Shown: positions 17,199 through 26,312, numbered from the stretch's first letter. The stretch: DNA of 64,000 nucleotides from Opitutus sp. (GCA_024998815.1 JACEUQ010000002.1:696501-760500); one strand, 5' to 3'. Notes: generated from the sequence alone by a model not told the origin. Translations and numbers: made by a program.

Positions 17199-17214
17199 AG
17201 CACACCTGGTGCCA
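17199..17214 (-). promoter_or_regulatory. Candidate sigma-54 promoter upstream of flgB
   Basis: On the minus strand TGGCACCAGGTGTGCT matches the sigma-54 -24/-12 consensus, with GG and GC correctly 10 bases apart. It lies 12-28 bases before the flgB ATG, which would leave almost no leader, so it may be fortuitous. Sigma-54 control of flagellar genes is common in other phyla. Confidence 0.3.
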
Positions 17215-17612
17215 GCCCAAAAACCCACGTCGCATCCCGCGACAGACCATCTGTTTAAAAATCACGCTCAAGCGCTCACGCCGCCCGACTAAAGGCCCGT
17301 AGCCGGCAGGGGCAAAAACTGCCGTACCACCCCGTCCTGGCGGTCGCCGCAGGGTAAGAAAAAGTACCGTGACTGCATATTTAATTACTCCGCAGCAATA
17401 TGAAGTATATCGAATCAAACCACGGCGATTTAGCCGCGAAAGATCGCAAGGAGCGCAAAGAATAAACCCTGTATTTCTATGCGTTCTCTGCGTTCTTTCG
17501 CGGCTAAACAGATCGGTGTTCGTCGTTGATGTTACAGGGCTTCAGGATGAAACACTTTAGATATTTTACCGACCAGCCTCTTACCAAAAAACCCCCAGCT
17601 CATCCCCACTTC
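17215..17612. other. Divergent intergenic region between flgB and the PIG-L gene
   Basis: No gene is supported. The region must hold the promoters for the minus-strand flagellar cluster and, on the plus strand, the PIG-L gene. It includes an AT-rich stretch (about 17360-17425) and a long palindrome at 17429-17508. Confidence 0.5.
17429..17508. repeat. Long palindrome TTAGCCGCGAAAG...CTTTCGCGGCTAA
   Basis: TTTAGCCGCGAAAGATCGCA at the left pairs, with a few mismatches, with TGCGTTCTTTCGCGGCTAAA at the right, around a short AT-rich middle. Palindromes built from this 'CGCGGCTAAA' type of word occur dispersed in many genomes. Only one copy is in this window. Confidence 0.7.
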
Positions 17613-18464
17613 ATGGAATTCTCCCACCCGAAAGCCGATGTCTATGTCCCCGGTGGCGCGCTCGCGCCCGCCGCCGCGCTCGCCACGGTCACGCACCTGT
17701 GCATCGGCGCGCACCAGGACGACATCGAGATCATGGCCCACGCCGGCATCTGCGACTGCCTCGATACCCCCGGCAAAGCCTTCGGCGGGGTGGTCGTGAC
17801 CAACGGCGCCGGCTCCTCGCGCTCCGGCCCCTTCGCCGCCTACACCGACGAGCAGATGCAGGACATCCGCCGCCTCGAACAGCGCAAGGCCGCCGACCTC
17901 GGCTGCTACGCGATCCAGATTCAACTCGCCCTCCCCAGCGCCGAGGTGAAACGCCCCGGCCAACCTGGAGTCGCCGCCGACCTGCTAGCGATTTTCGCCG
18001 GCTGCCAGCCCGAGGTGGTTTATCTGCACCAACCCGCCGATAAACACGACACCCACATCGGCGTGCTGGCGCGGTGTTTGGAGGCGATTCGCGCGCTGCC
18101 GCTGGAACGCCGCCCGCGCCGCGTGCTCGGCTGCGAAGTCTGGCGCGACCTCGACTGGATGATCGACGCCGACAAGGTGGCGCTCGATTCCGGCCGCCGG
18201 CTCGAACTGGCCGCGGATTTGTTAAAGGTGTTCGATTCCCAGATCAGCGGCGGCAAACGCTACGACCTGGCCACGATCGGCCGACGCGCGGCCAACGCCA
18301 CTTATCACACCTCGCACGCCTCCGACAAAACCGAGGGCATCACCTGGGCGATGGACCTGACGCCACTGGTGACCGCGCCGACGCTCGATCTGGCCGGCTA
18401 CACGCAGGGTTATATCGACCGCCTGCGCGCCGACGTGACCGAGCGCATCCAGCGGATGGGTTGA
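17613..18464 (+). CDS. PIG-L family deacetylase
   Basis: A 283-residue protein of the PIG-L/LmbE family, zinc-dependent N-acetylglucosamine-type deacetylases. The motif AHQDDIE lies at residues 33-39 (family AH-(P/D)-D-D-E; here Q replaces P), and a second metal-binding stretch, HDTH, at about 145-148. The start at 17613 (MEFSHPKADV) is preferred over upstream ATGs at 17526 and 17547, which give an unlikely basic leader. It stands alone, opposite the flagellar cluster. The substrate could be a sugar or a glycolipid; nothing in the neighbourhood decides this. Confidence 0.8.
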   Translation: MEFSHPKADVYVPGGALAPAAALATVTHLCIGAHQDDIEIMAHAGICDCLDTPGKAFGGVVVTNGAGSSRSGPFAAYTDEQMQDIRRLEQRKAADLGCYAIQIQLALPSAEVKRPGQPGVAADLLAIFAGCQPEVVYLHQPADKHDTHIGVLARCLEAIRALPLERRPRRVLGCEVWRDLDWMIDADKVALDSGRRLELAADLLKVFDSQISGGKRYDLATIGRRAANATYHTSHASDKTEGITWAMDLTPLVTAPTLDLAGYTQGYIDRLRADVTERIQRMG

Positions 18465-18662
18465 GTGCGCAGGGGCATTCAAGATAAGTTCACGGGGATT
18501 CCCAGTGCCACCTCAGGGATTTCACTCCGTGCCCCCATTCCGCCTGCCTCAATCCGCGTGGCCTTGCGCGTGAGCGCAGGGTGTTTCCACTTCCCCGCTT
18601 CCCTCGCTGACTCCACAGCGAGCGGGTACCGGGGTTTTATAATCGGGTAACGGGACTACGGT

Positions 18663-19577
18663 TTATTTAGCGGAGAGGGACGCCGGGTATTCACCGGCCG
18701 CCACCAACTGGGCGATCGCAGCGGTGACCAGGGGTTTGTCATCGCGGTAGGTCACGCCGAACCACGCGCCGTCGCTGGTGAGGACCTTCACTTGGGCGGC
18801 CTGGGCGGCCATCATGCCGGCCACGGCGGAGGGAATATAATACTCGGCTTTGTCGTCGCCGGCGCGGGTTTGCAGGAATTGGACGAGACCCGCTTCGAGC
18901 AGGGGGAAAATTGCCGGGGTAAACCCAAAAAAGTTCATCGATACGGTTTCCTGTCCGGTGAAATTAACCCAGTCGCCGGACGGGGCGTTGCAGCGGGCGC
19001 CGGCGGGGGCTTTTTCGATGCCGACCCACTCCTCGATCGATTGCAGGTTACCGGAGTCGTCGGCCGTGCAGACCCCGCGGGCCACGCTGCCGTGATCGGA
19101 CAGGGTGCGGTCGAGGCGGTACCCGACCATGGCAAAATGCTGCATGCCGTCCTGCGGGGCTGGAGTTGCAAAAAACTGGGCGAGCGAACGGTAGGCGTCG
19201 GCCCCGTAAAAATCGTCGGCGTTGATCGCGGCGAACGGGGTTTTCACTTTTTCCCGGGCGCACCAGATGGCGTGGCCGGTGCCGAGGGGCTTGGTGCGCG
19301 TGGGCGAGACACTGCAACCGGCGGGCAGCGTGTCCAGACCTTGGTAAACGTAGTCCACGTCGATGCGGTTTTCGTAGCGGCTGCCGATCATGGCGCGGAA
19401 CTCAGCGTCGAAATCGCGGCGGATCACAAAGACCACCCGGGTAAAGCCGGCGCGGATCGCATCGAACACCGAATAGTCGAGCAGGGTTTCCCCAGACGGC
19501 CCGACCGGGTCGAGCTGTTTAAGGCCGCCGTAGCGGCTCCCCATACCGGCCGCCAAAATGAGCAATGTCGTGGACAT
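18663..19577 (-). CDS. Sugar nucleotidyltransferase-like protein
   Basis: A 304-residue protein of the nucleotidyltransferase superfamily. It starts 'TTLLILAAGMGSRYGGLKQL', with the G-x-G-x-R loop that binds the nucleotide, and continues 'GPSGETLLDYSVFDAIRAGF'. A metal-binding 'NADDFYG' stretch lies at about 118-124, after LGTGHAIWCA. The full length suggests a nucleoside-triphosphate transferase, but the substrate cannot be told. It has no operon partner. The terminator of rpsI lies 60 bases upstream. Confidence 0.75.
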   Translation of the reverse strand: MSTTLLILAAGMGSRYGGLKQLDPVGPSGETLLDYSVFDAIRAGFTRVVFVIRRDFDAEFRAMIGSRYENRIDVDYVYQGLDTLPAGCSVSPTRTKPLGTGHAIWCAREKVKTPFAAINADDFYGADAYRSLAQFFATPAPQDGMQHFAMVGYRLDRTLSDHGSVARGVCTADDSGNLQSIEEWVGIEKAPAGARCNAPSGDWVNFTGQETVSMNFFGFTPAIFPLLEAGLVQFLQTRAGDDKAEYYIPSAVAGMMAAQAAQVKVLTSDGAWFGVTYRDDKPLVTAAIAQLVAAGEYPASLSAK

Positions 19578-19636
19578 GCGCCGAACCAGACCGATGTGAA
19601 AACACGGAGCAATACTTTGCTAAAGTAACCCGACAC

Positions 19637-19670
19637 AAAAAAGCCGCCCTCTCGCGAAGGGCGGCTTTTT
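19637..19670 (-). terminator. Terminator after rplM-rpsI
   Basis: A perfect 10-bp stem, AAGCCGCCCT (19641-19650) with AGGGCGGCTT (19658-19667), closes a 7-base loop and is followed on the minus strand by T residues. It is 22 bases after the rpsI stop. The symmetrical A/T runs make it potentially bidirectional. Confidence 0.85.
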
Positions 19671-19691
19671 GGTGAAAACGTTCCGAAGAAC

Positions 19692-20090
19692 TTAGCGCTT
19701 GGAGAACTGGAAGCGCTTGCGGGCGCCGGGTTGACCGGGCTTCTTGCGCTCTTTTTCGCGGGGGTCGCGCATCAGGTGGCCGGCTTTTTTAAGGGCGGCA
19801 CGCAGCTCAGGATTGAGCTTCTGGAGGGCGCGGGCGATACCGTGGGCAGTTGCACCGGCCTGGCCAGTGACACCACCGCCGGAAACGTTGACATCAACGT
19901 CGATCTTGTCGCGAAGCTCGACGGTGAGCAGCGGGCGGAAAGCCTGCTTGGCAAAGTTCTCGTGGGAGAAGTAAACCTCGAAGTCGCTGCCGTTGGCAGT
20001 GAGCTTGCCGGTGCCTTCGGAAAGGCGAACGCGGGCAGTGGAGGTCTTACGGCGGCCGGTGCCGAGGAAAATGGTCTTTTCAGCGCTCAT
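19692..20090 (-). CDS. rpsI: 30S ribosomal protein S9
   Basis: Ribosomal protein S9, 132 residues, located in the head of the small subunit near the P site. The sequence has 'FLGTGRRKTSTARVRLSEGT', 'VSGGGVTGQAGATAHGIARA', and the conserved basic C-terminal tail ending 'GARKRFQFSKR' that contacts tRNA. It follows rplM by five bases in the universal rplM-rpsI operon. Confidence 0.97.
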   Translation of the reverse strand: MSAEKTIFLGTGRRKTSTARVRLSEGTGKLTANGSDFEVYFSHENFAKQAFRPLLTVELRDKIDVDVNVSGGGVTGQAGATAHGIARALQKLNPELRAALKKAGHLMRDPREKERKKPGQPGARKRFQFSKR

Positions 20091-20095
20091 GGGTA

Positions 20096-20524
20096 TCAGG
20101 CGGAGATCTTGATCGGGTTCTGGGCCTCGTGGGTGTGGGTCGGGCCGGCGAACACGCGAAGTTTGGTGAGCATCGTGCGAGCGATACGGTTCTTGGGCAG
20201 CATGCCCTTGACCGCGTGCTCGATGATGAAGGCGGGGTTTTTGTCCCGCATCTGCTGCATAGTCTTGTAGCTTTCGCCACCGACGAAACCGGAGAAGAAC
20301 ATGTACTTGTTCTGTTCTTCTTTCTTACCGGTGAGTACGACCTTCTCGGCGTTGATGATGACAACGAAGTCACCGGTATCGACGCTGGGAGTGTAGGAGG
20401 CTTTATGCCGACCGCGAATTAGGTTGGCTGCTTTGACCGCGAGACGGCCAAGGACCTGCCCCTCGGCATCGATTAGATGCCACTTGGGTTGCACGGTCTC
20501 TTTTTTGGCGAGGAACGTTTTCAT
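20096..20524 (-). CDS. rplM: 50S ribosomal protein L13
   Basis: Ribosomal protein L13, 142 residues, an early-assembly protein of the large subunit. It has 'WHLIDAEGQVLGRLAVKAAN', 'DTGDFVVIINAEKVVLTG' and the late signature 'AVKGMLPKNRIARTMLTKLR'. It is the first gene of the operon with rpsI. Length and motifs are standard. Confidence 0.97.
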   Translation of the reverse strand: MKTFLAKKETVQPKWHLIDAEGQVLGRLAVKAANLIRGRHKASYTPSVDTGDFVVIINAEKVVLTGKKEEQNKYMFFSGFVGGESYKTMQQMRDKNPAFIIEHAVKGMLPKNRIARTMLTKLRVFAGPTHTHEAQNPIKISA

Positions 20525-20588
20525 TAGAAAAGAGGCGGATTGGGGATACTTAGAAGAGGTGTGTCAACCCCTGTTTTGCGGTTGTGAA

Positions 20589-20624
20589 TAAAAAAGCCCG
20601 CCGCGCAGTTTCCGCGCAACGGGC
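20589..20624 (-). terminator. Terminator after the outer membrane protein gene
   Basis: The stem GCCCG..GCGC pairs with GCGC..CGGGC around AGTTTC, with a short internal mismatch, followed on the minus strand by six T and ATT. It lies 33 bases after the stop of the 20657-21352 gene. Confidence 0.8.
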
Positions 20625-20656
20625 AGGTAAAGGTAGGGATTGAGCTTAAAAAGAGA

Positions 20657-21352
20657 TCAGAACCCAATGGCGATGCCCAGGGAGTACACGATCTGATCCT
20701 GCTCGGAGCTGATGCCACCGGTGGGATTTGAATCGCCCACATTGGTGTAGTTAACCGCAGCGGTCACCTTGGCGGTTTCGCTCAGCTGATAAGGAATCGC
20801 CGCACCCACACCCCAGTAGGTGTAGTCATCAGCACCGTTGGTGCGCTGGACGCAGCCCACCAGAGCGGAGAGGTCGACCTGAAGGCCGAGTTTTTCCACG
20901 GGAACACTGTGGCCGATGGAGGCGATGTAGGCGGTGCTCTCGTTGTCCAAATCGTAGTAGGCATACAGGCTGGGGCTGAGCAGCACGTTGGCCTTCAAAC
21001 CGACAAACGCCTCGGTGGAGTCGCCGAGCTGACGCTCGTAGAGGTAACGAGTCAGGCCGACATCGGCCGAGAAGATCTCGGTGAGGGCGAAATTATAGCC
21101 GGCGTAAAGGTCGGTCTCCGAGGCCACTTGGCCAGCGAAGTCATCGGAGTACCACACTCCGGCGTAGAAATCACGGTAGTTGGCCTCGATCGAGGGCTGG
21201 AAGGAGGCGCCTGCGGTTTCAAGGCCGCGAAACACGTAGGTGCTCACGAACGTGGAATCGAGGCTCACGGACAAGGGGTTGGAAATGCCTTCGGCAGCGG
21301 AGGCGGAAACGCCGGCCACGAGGGCAGCGAGGGCAATGATCGTCTTTTTCAT
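20657..21352 (-). CDS. Outer membrane beta-barrel protein, gcw_chp (TIGR02001)-like
   Basis: A 231-residue secreted protein with a signal peptide ending near 'SASAAEG'. The mature part alternates hydrophobic and polar residues, as in beta-barrel strands, and ends in phenylalanine ('LGIAIGF'), the usual C-terminal signal for barrel insertion. The opening 'VSLDSTFVSTYVFRGLETAG' and 'YAGVWYSDDF' resemble the TIGR02001 family of unknown function. The gene stands alone with its own terminator. The substrate is unknown. Confidence 0.7.
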   Translation of the reverse strand: MKKTIIALAALVAGVSASAAEGISNPLSVSLDSTFVSTYVFRGLETAGASFQPSIEANYRDFYAGVWYSDDFAGQVASETDLYAGYNFALTEIFSADVGLTRYLYERQLGDSTEAFVGLKANVLLSPSLYAYYDLDNESTAYIASIGHSVPVEKLGLQVDLSALVGCVQRTNGADDYTYWGVGAAIPYQLSETAKVTAAVNYTNVGDSNPTGGISSEQDQIVYSLGIAIGF

Positions 21353-21468
21353 GAATGATGTTCTTTAGGGTTAACTCTGACAGGGGCCGTTTTTCAACGG
21401 CTCGCACAGGCAATGAATTACTCGGCAAAGCTCAAGTCATTCCCGCCCAATCACCCGCATCCACGGAT

Positions 21469-22152
21469 TCAGGCCTTCTTGACGCGCACCGCGCGCCGCC
21501 GCTGCGGAAACAGCTCGCGGCATAACCCGCACACCGTCCCATCGCAGCCCCGCGCCGTGCAGTGCTCGCGCCCGTAAAAAATGATCCGCAGGTGCAACGC
21601 GTTCCAGTGCTCCACCGGAAACAGCTTTTTCAAATCACGCTCGGTCTGCTCCACGCTGGCCCCGAGGCGGGTGAGTTTCCAGCGCTGCGCGAGACGGTGA
21701 ATATGCGTGTCGACCGGGAACGCCGGCACGCCAAAGGCCTGCGCCATCACGACGGATGCCGTCTTGTGCCCCACCCCCGGCAACTCCTCCAGTTCCGCAA
21801 ACGTACGCGGCACCTCGCCGCCGTGGCGCTCCAGCAACAGCTCCGAGAGCCGGTGAATGGCCTGCGCCTTCCGCGGAGCGAGCCCGCAGGGGCGCACATG
21901 CGCGTCGATTTCAGCCACGCTGAGTTTCACCATGTCGCGGGGGTTATCCGCTTTCGCGAAGAGCCCGGGCGTCTGTAAATTAACCCGTTTGTCGGTGCAC
22001 TGGGCCGAGAGCAGGACTGCGATCAGCAGCGTGTAGGGGTTGGTGTGATCGAGCGGGATGGGGGTTTCTGGATACAACTTGGCCAGATACCGATCGATGT
22101 ACGCGGCGCGTGCCGCAGCGGTACGATAATCGGCGTTTTTTTTGGGCTCCAT
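21469..22152 (-). CDS. nth: Endonuclease III
   Basis: A bifunctional DNA glycosylase/AP lyase that removes oxidised pyrimidines. The 227-residue protein has the helix-hairpin-helix 'LEELPGVGHKTASVVMA' with the catalytic lysine, and 'FPVDTHIHRLAQRW' with the catalytic aspartate. The C-terminal Fe-S region reads CTARGCDGTVCGLC, spaced C-x4-C-x4-C-x2-C instead of C-x6-C-x2-C-x5-C: an extra cysteine lies in the first loop and the usual last cysteine is Gln. The start is the ATG at 22152; a GTG two codons upstream (22158) is possible. Confidence 0.92.
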   Translation of the reverse strand: MEPKKNADYRTAAARAAYIDRYLAKLYPETPIPLDHTNPYTLLIAVLLSAQCTDKRVNLQTPGLFAKADNPRDMVKLSVAEIDAHVRPCGLAPRKAQAIHRLSELLLERHGGEVPRTFAELEELPGVGHKTASVVMAQAFGVPAFPVDTHIHRLAQRWKLTRLGASVEQTERDLKKLFPVEHWNALHLRIIFYGREHCTARGCDGTVCGLCRELFPQRRRAVRVKKA

Positions 22153-22249
22153 ACTCACCGTCCACGTTCCCCATCACGCGAACGCAGGCAAGTCTGCAAA
22201 CACCGTTACGCGACCACGCGTTGAAGGCCCATTGTTGCACGGCGCACAG

Positions 22250-23014
22250 CTATTTCCCCGGGGCCAACCGTGCGGCAGTCAGCATCCCTGTCTTGTCGTG
22301 AGGCTCATCCACCAGGGCACGAATGACAGGCCCCACGCCCGTCGGCGCAGTCGCCGGAAACAGAACCAGACGCACTCGGGTACGCGGCCCAACATTAAGG
22401 AAATGATGGCCGGCAAAAACCCATTGCCCTCCATCAAAGCAGGCCAGGCGGAAATCAACCGGCCCCGTGGCGGAAACGTTGCTCCCGACACCCTGCGGCA
22501 GGTCCAAAACCTTACGCCCCACCTGCCCCGTGTAGTGCCGTCCCGTGGCGTTGACCACCGCGATGTGCCCCACCGGAAAGCGCGCCGGATCATCGTCCAC
22601 CGGAAGCACCAAAAACTTGATACCGTCGGGCTGCGTCTCCGGCAGCGGAATAAACAACAGCAACGCCTCCCTCATTCCGCTTGGCAGCGTCGCCACCGCA
22701 ACAGGGCGCGGCAACGGCTTCACGAGGGGGACCGCCACCACCCCGACCTGCGCATATCGTGCCCAATCTTCTACCGCATAAAACGCCACATCGGCCGAAC
22801 CCGTGTACCGGTACCGCTCCGATTTATTTTGGGTAAAAAACCGCAAGCTCATCGGCTGCGATAGCTTTGTCGGCAGGTAACACAACCCCTCCAATCGCTT
22901 GCGGCTAAAAACCGTGAACTGCACGGTCACCTCGGGCGGCGGCATGGCCTGGCCCTGAACGAAAACGGGGATGAGCGTCCAAAGACTGATTAAATATCGG
23001 AGGGGGATAACCAT
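22250..23014 (-). CDS. Secreted protein of unknown function
   Basis: A 254-residue protein with an N-terminal signal peptide ('LRYLISLWTLIPVFVQGQA'). The rest is rich in beta-type stretches without a motif I recognise, such as 'KSERYRYTGSADVAFYAVED' and 'ARFPVGHIAVVNATGRHYTG'. Its start overlaps the end of the upstream 1078-residue PilX-like gene by 25 bases, so the two are translationally linked. The pairing suggests a small partner protein of that surface protein. The function is unknown. Confidence 0.65.
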   Translation of the reverse strand: MVIPLRYLISLWTLIPVFVQGQAMPPPEVTVQFTVFSRKRLEGLCYLPTKLSQPMSLRFFTQNKSERYRYTGSADVAFYAVEDWARYAQVGVVAVPLVKPLPRPVAVATLPSGMREALLLFIPLPETQPDGIKFLVLPVDDDPARFPVGHIAVVNATGRHYTGQVGRKVLDLPQGVGSNVSATGPVDFRLACFDGGQWVFAGHHFLNVGPRTRVRLVLFPATAPTGVGPVIRALVDEPHDKTGMLTAARLAPGK

Positions 23015-26000
23015 CGGAATTGAGTGATTTTAAACCGGCGGCCGAAGCCATCCACCCGAGGCGCGAGCACGTCATCGTCCGCCGCGACGGTTTCCGGAAA
23101 ACGCTGCACGGTTGCCTCGCACCAAGCCCGAGCCGTTACCGTCGCGGCCGTGGGATTGATCACTTCGCCGTAGGCGCGGACCACAAAGGTATCCGATCGC
23201 GTGCGACAGTAGGGCGCCAAAGCGGTCATGATATCGGCAGGTGTGAGCGTGAGTGAGTTGAAGCCGGGATCAGTGAACGCAGGCACCGGATTTGCACTGA
23301 GGTTCGCTGGATTAATCGTCGCATCCGCAATGGCCTTTTCCAGCACGCTGGCCCCGCCCAAAAACGCCTGCGGCGCGAGAAACTCCTCCATGCCTCGAAA
23401 CGGTCCACTCGCCGCCATCTTGGTGCGCACCTGTCCCACGATCGCCTGCGCCATCAGCTCAAGTTGTGCGGTGGTGAGCAGGTGCGTTGCGCCACTGTCG
23501 CTGCCCCCGCGCAGGCCCGCGCGAAAGGTTTTCTTGGAAAGGAGCCCGTCGATCGCGGCGTTGGAATCCGCATACGTTTCCTGCGCCGATTGAGGGAAAC
23601 GAAAAAAAGCCGGGCCGCCGGCTCCCGCACCTTCGGCGAGCGTGGCATCGTTCAACGTCTCGTCGGCGCCCCCCTGCCCCACCCCCGCCTGACTGCCCGT
23701 GCAGTCGTTAGGTACAGCACTCTCGTCGACCACCATGCGCTGAAACGGTTTTGCCGCACTGAAGCGCACCCCCGAAAGCACCGCGCGCCAGGCCGCCGGA
23801 CTCGTCGAGTTCACATTGAAACCGCCCGCCTGCAGCAAGAACCGCGAGGTGTAGGCGCTGCCGCCATCGCGCACGACATCGAGAGAGAGAGGCGCAGTCC
23901 GAACCGCCCGGCTATCGACCGGCAGCAGATTGGCGTTGGGTAAAGGAACCCCGTTTAACAAATCCGGCGCGCCACCGGCCGAGGGCACCCCGGAAAAGAA
24001 AAAGCGGTCGAACCAGCCGTTGACCGTGCCGCCGCGCAGGTCGGTCACCGCCGCGCCCCACGCATTGCCCAACGCAAACGGACGGCCGGCGGTGAAACGC
24101 AGGTGCTGCAACTCGCCCAACGACAACAACGGCAACCTCGGCAACTCGAACACCGGCGCGTCATTGTTGGCGGAACGCGTGGAGCCCAGGGCGACGCCCG
24201 CAGCCCGGTAAAGCAGGAAATTATTAACCCCCATGCTGGTGGCCGGCGTCCCCACATACGCCTCGGGATCGAGGTCGAGGGTTTCATTAAACGCGGTGAA
24301 CACACTCGCCGGCGGGGACTGGTTTCTGAAATCGCCGGCCGCCGCCGAAAGCCAGTCGCGCTCCTTGTTCAACGAACTCGGCTGCCGGAGTCGAAAGCCG
24401 TAAGCGAACACCCAATTTCCGCTCGTCGCAGGATCTTCGACGTTGGGCACCAGCAGCGCCGGAAAAGTCGGCGAGGTGTAAGTCGCCAGTAAGTTGATAC
24501 CCGATTTGAGCCTGACCGTGAGAACGGGCGCGGAGTCGGTGGCCACCTGCAGCGCACCCGAAGTGCCCGCCAGAGGCATCGAGCTGTAAGCCCAACCTTG
24601 GGCCGACAGGTTTTTGGAATAAAACGTCAGATTGGCCGTCGGCGCGGAGCCGGTGCCGGTGACCCAAGCATAAAGGCGCCCCGGCAACCAGGACGCCCGG
24701 TCGGTTTGCGCGCCAACCGTGAAGGGGAGCTGAACTTGCATCGGCGTGGGCGATCCGCCGGATCCTTGCAATGTCGCGCCCACCGCCTGCAGATCAAAAG
24801 TCCCGGTTGCCCCGCCCGGCCCCGTATCGGTGATTTGAATGCGCGGAAGTCCGGTGATCTCCAGCGCAAGGCCGGCCGGCGGCACGAAGGCGGCGGTGTA
24901 GGGATTCCACAACTCGACGAAGAGCCGCGAGCGCACCTGTACCGAGCCGCCCGCGCGCAGCACGCGAAATTGAATCAGGAAGCTCGCCAACACCGGCGAC
25001 ACGCCAAATTCAAGAGCCGGCGCCTCGACGCTCGCAGCCGTCGCCACAGTGGGAAACAGGTGATAGCGCCGCCTTGAAGATGCCGTCGTAGTGATGGGCG
25101 GAACGGCGGAATTGGATTCACTGGGCGCCTCCATGTAAGCGGGGTAATTCACGAAAGCCGCAAAGGCGTTGCCCAGCAGCGCCGGCTGCGCTGAAAGGTC
25201 GCGCAACAACCCGCGGTGCGCCTGCGAATCCGGCAGCGTGTTGGCCAGGACCGACACAGCGCGCACCGTGAAATCGTGATAATGCTCACGCAGAAACCCG
25301 CCCAAAGGCGCACTGGACGCCACGGGCGTTAAGAACTGGCACTGATTGATCTCCAGCAGGCGATGGCGCAGCGGGTCATTTTGCGCATCCAACGGATCAA
25401 ACCCAGAGCGGTCGTTGGCCACGTTGCGGAAGTAGCTCGGCGCGGTCGCGATTTGCTGGCGGATGCGGCTGCGCTGGTCGTCCACCGCCGAAGTCACCCA
25501 CGGCGGGTAATTCACCTCGCCCGTCCGATCCGGCAGACCGACGGAGGCCTTCACGCCCTGGTCGCCCACCCAGTACGCGTAACGGCCGACGGTTTTGGCC
25601 GAGGCGAACCCCGGCGGCGTCAGGTTGATCGGGACTCCCGGCACCACGACGGAGCCGTCGGCCAAGCCACCGCCGCCCATGCGCGCGGCCCCCGCTCCCA
25701 CCAGCCGCACGGTATTGGGTTTTGCCGTACCAGGCCCGTTCATCGCCAAGCCAGCCGAGTCCAAAATCACGGCCTCGGCGCCAGCAGCAGAGGTTCTCCC
25801 CAAGTCGCCTTCAGGGCCGACGAGGAGGGGATTCACCTCGTTGCCACTGACCAGCCACACCAACGGTTCGAGGCCCGGCGAGTTGGCGCTCCAAATTCCA
25901 GTGAACCACGGGTTCGCGGCAGCCCGATCCACGGCCGAAGCCTGCGCACTGATGCGCGCGTCCGGACCGGCATAGCTCTGCAATTGGCCGATCGCGATAT

Positions 26001-26226
26001 TCAGGGCCATGAGCGCGTGCTGCTGGGCGAGAGACTGGGCCTGTTGATTGGCAGCCAGCTGAATCTCCACTCGCGTCAACGCGGCAAACGACACCCCCAC
26101 CAAGACCAGCAACGACATCAACAGGATCGTAATGATGAGCACAAAACCGTTCGAAAACCGCCCTCGCTGTACATCGGCAGCCTGCAGCGGTTTAGCGCGG
26201 GGAAAGGGAGTGGTTAACACATTCAA
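22990..26226 (-). CDS. Large prepilin-like protein (PilX / Verru_Chthon cassette A type)
   Basis: A 1078-residue protein. Near the N-terminus a hydrophobic helix, 'GFVLIITILLMSLLVLVGVS' (about residues 27-46), follows a Gly, as in type IV prepilin leaders, and is followed by a helical segment ('LTRVEIQLAANQQAQSLAQQ'). The large remainder is beta-rich. This layout matches the Verru_Chthon cassette protein A / PilX group, but no companion cassette proteins B-D are in the window. The start is a TTG at 26226 or a GTG at 26220, as no ATG is in frame. The family call is tentative. Confidence 0.6.
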   Translation of the reverse strand: MNVLTTPFPRAKPLQAADVQRGRFSNGFVLIITILLMSLLVLVGVSFAALTRVEIQLAANQQAQSLAQQHALMALNIAIGQLQSYAGPDARISAQASAVDRAAANPWFTGIWSANSPGLEPLVWLVSGNEVNPLLVGPEGDLGRTSAAGAEAVILDSAGLAMNGPGTAKPNTVRLVGAGAARMGGGGLADGSVVVPGVPINLTPPGFASAKTVGRYAYWVGDQGVKASVGLPDRTGEVNYPPWVTSAVDDQRSRIRQQIATAPSYFRNVANDRSGFDPLDAQNDPLRHRLLEINQCQFLTPVASSAPLGGFLREHYHDFTVRAVSVLANTLPDSQAHRGLLRDLSAQPALLGNAFAAFVNYPAYMEAPSESNSAVPPITTTASSRRRYHLFPTVATAASVEAPALEFGVSPVLASFLIQFRVLRAGGSVQVRSRLFVELWNPYTAAFVPPAGLALEITGLPRIQITDTGPGGATGTFDLQAVGATLQGSGGSPTPMQVQLPFTVGAQTDRASWLPGRLYAWVTGTGSAPTANLTFYSKNLSAQGWAYSSMPLAGTSGALQVATDSAPVLTVRLKSGINLLATYTSPTFPALLVPNVEDPATSGNWVFAYGFRLRQPSSLNKERDWLSAAAGDFRNQSPPASVFTAFNETLDLDPEAYVGTPATSMGVNNFLLYRAAGVALGSTRSANNDAPVFELPRLPLLSLGELQHLRFTAGRPFALGNAWGAAVTDLRGGTVNGWFDRFFFSGVPSAGGAPDLLNGVPLPNANLLPVDSRAVRTAPLSLDVVRDGGSAYTSRFLLQAGGFNVNSTSPAAWRAVLSGVRFSAAKPFQRMVVDESAVPNDCTGSQAGVGQGGADETLNDATLAEGAGAGGPAFFRFPQSAQETYADSNAAIDGLLSKKTFRAGLRGGSDSGATHLLTTAQLELMAQAIVGQVRTKMAASGPFRGMEEFLAPQAFLGGASVLEKAIADATINPANLSANPVPAFTDPGFNSLTLTPADIMTALAPYCRTRSDTFVVRAYGEVINPTAATVTARAWCEATVQRFPETVAADDDVLAPRVDGFGRRFKITQFRWLSPSDI

Positions 26227-26312
26227 GTTCAGGGCAGGCGGTTGTCCGGTAAAAGACAGCGACTTCCCGAAACGGTGCGCCCGCAGGCCGCAATCACGCC
26301 AAATGCAGTGAA

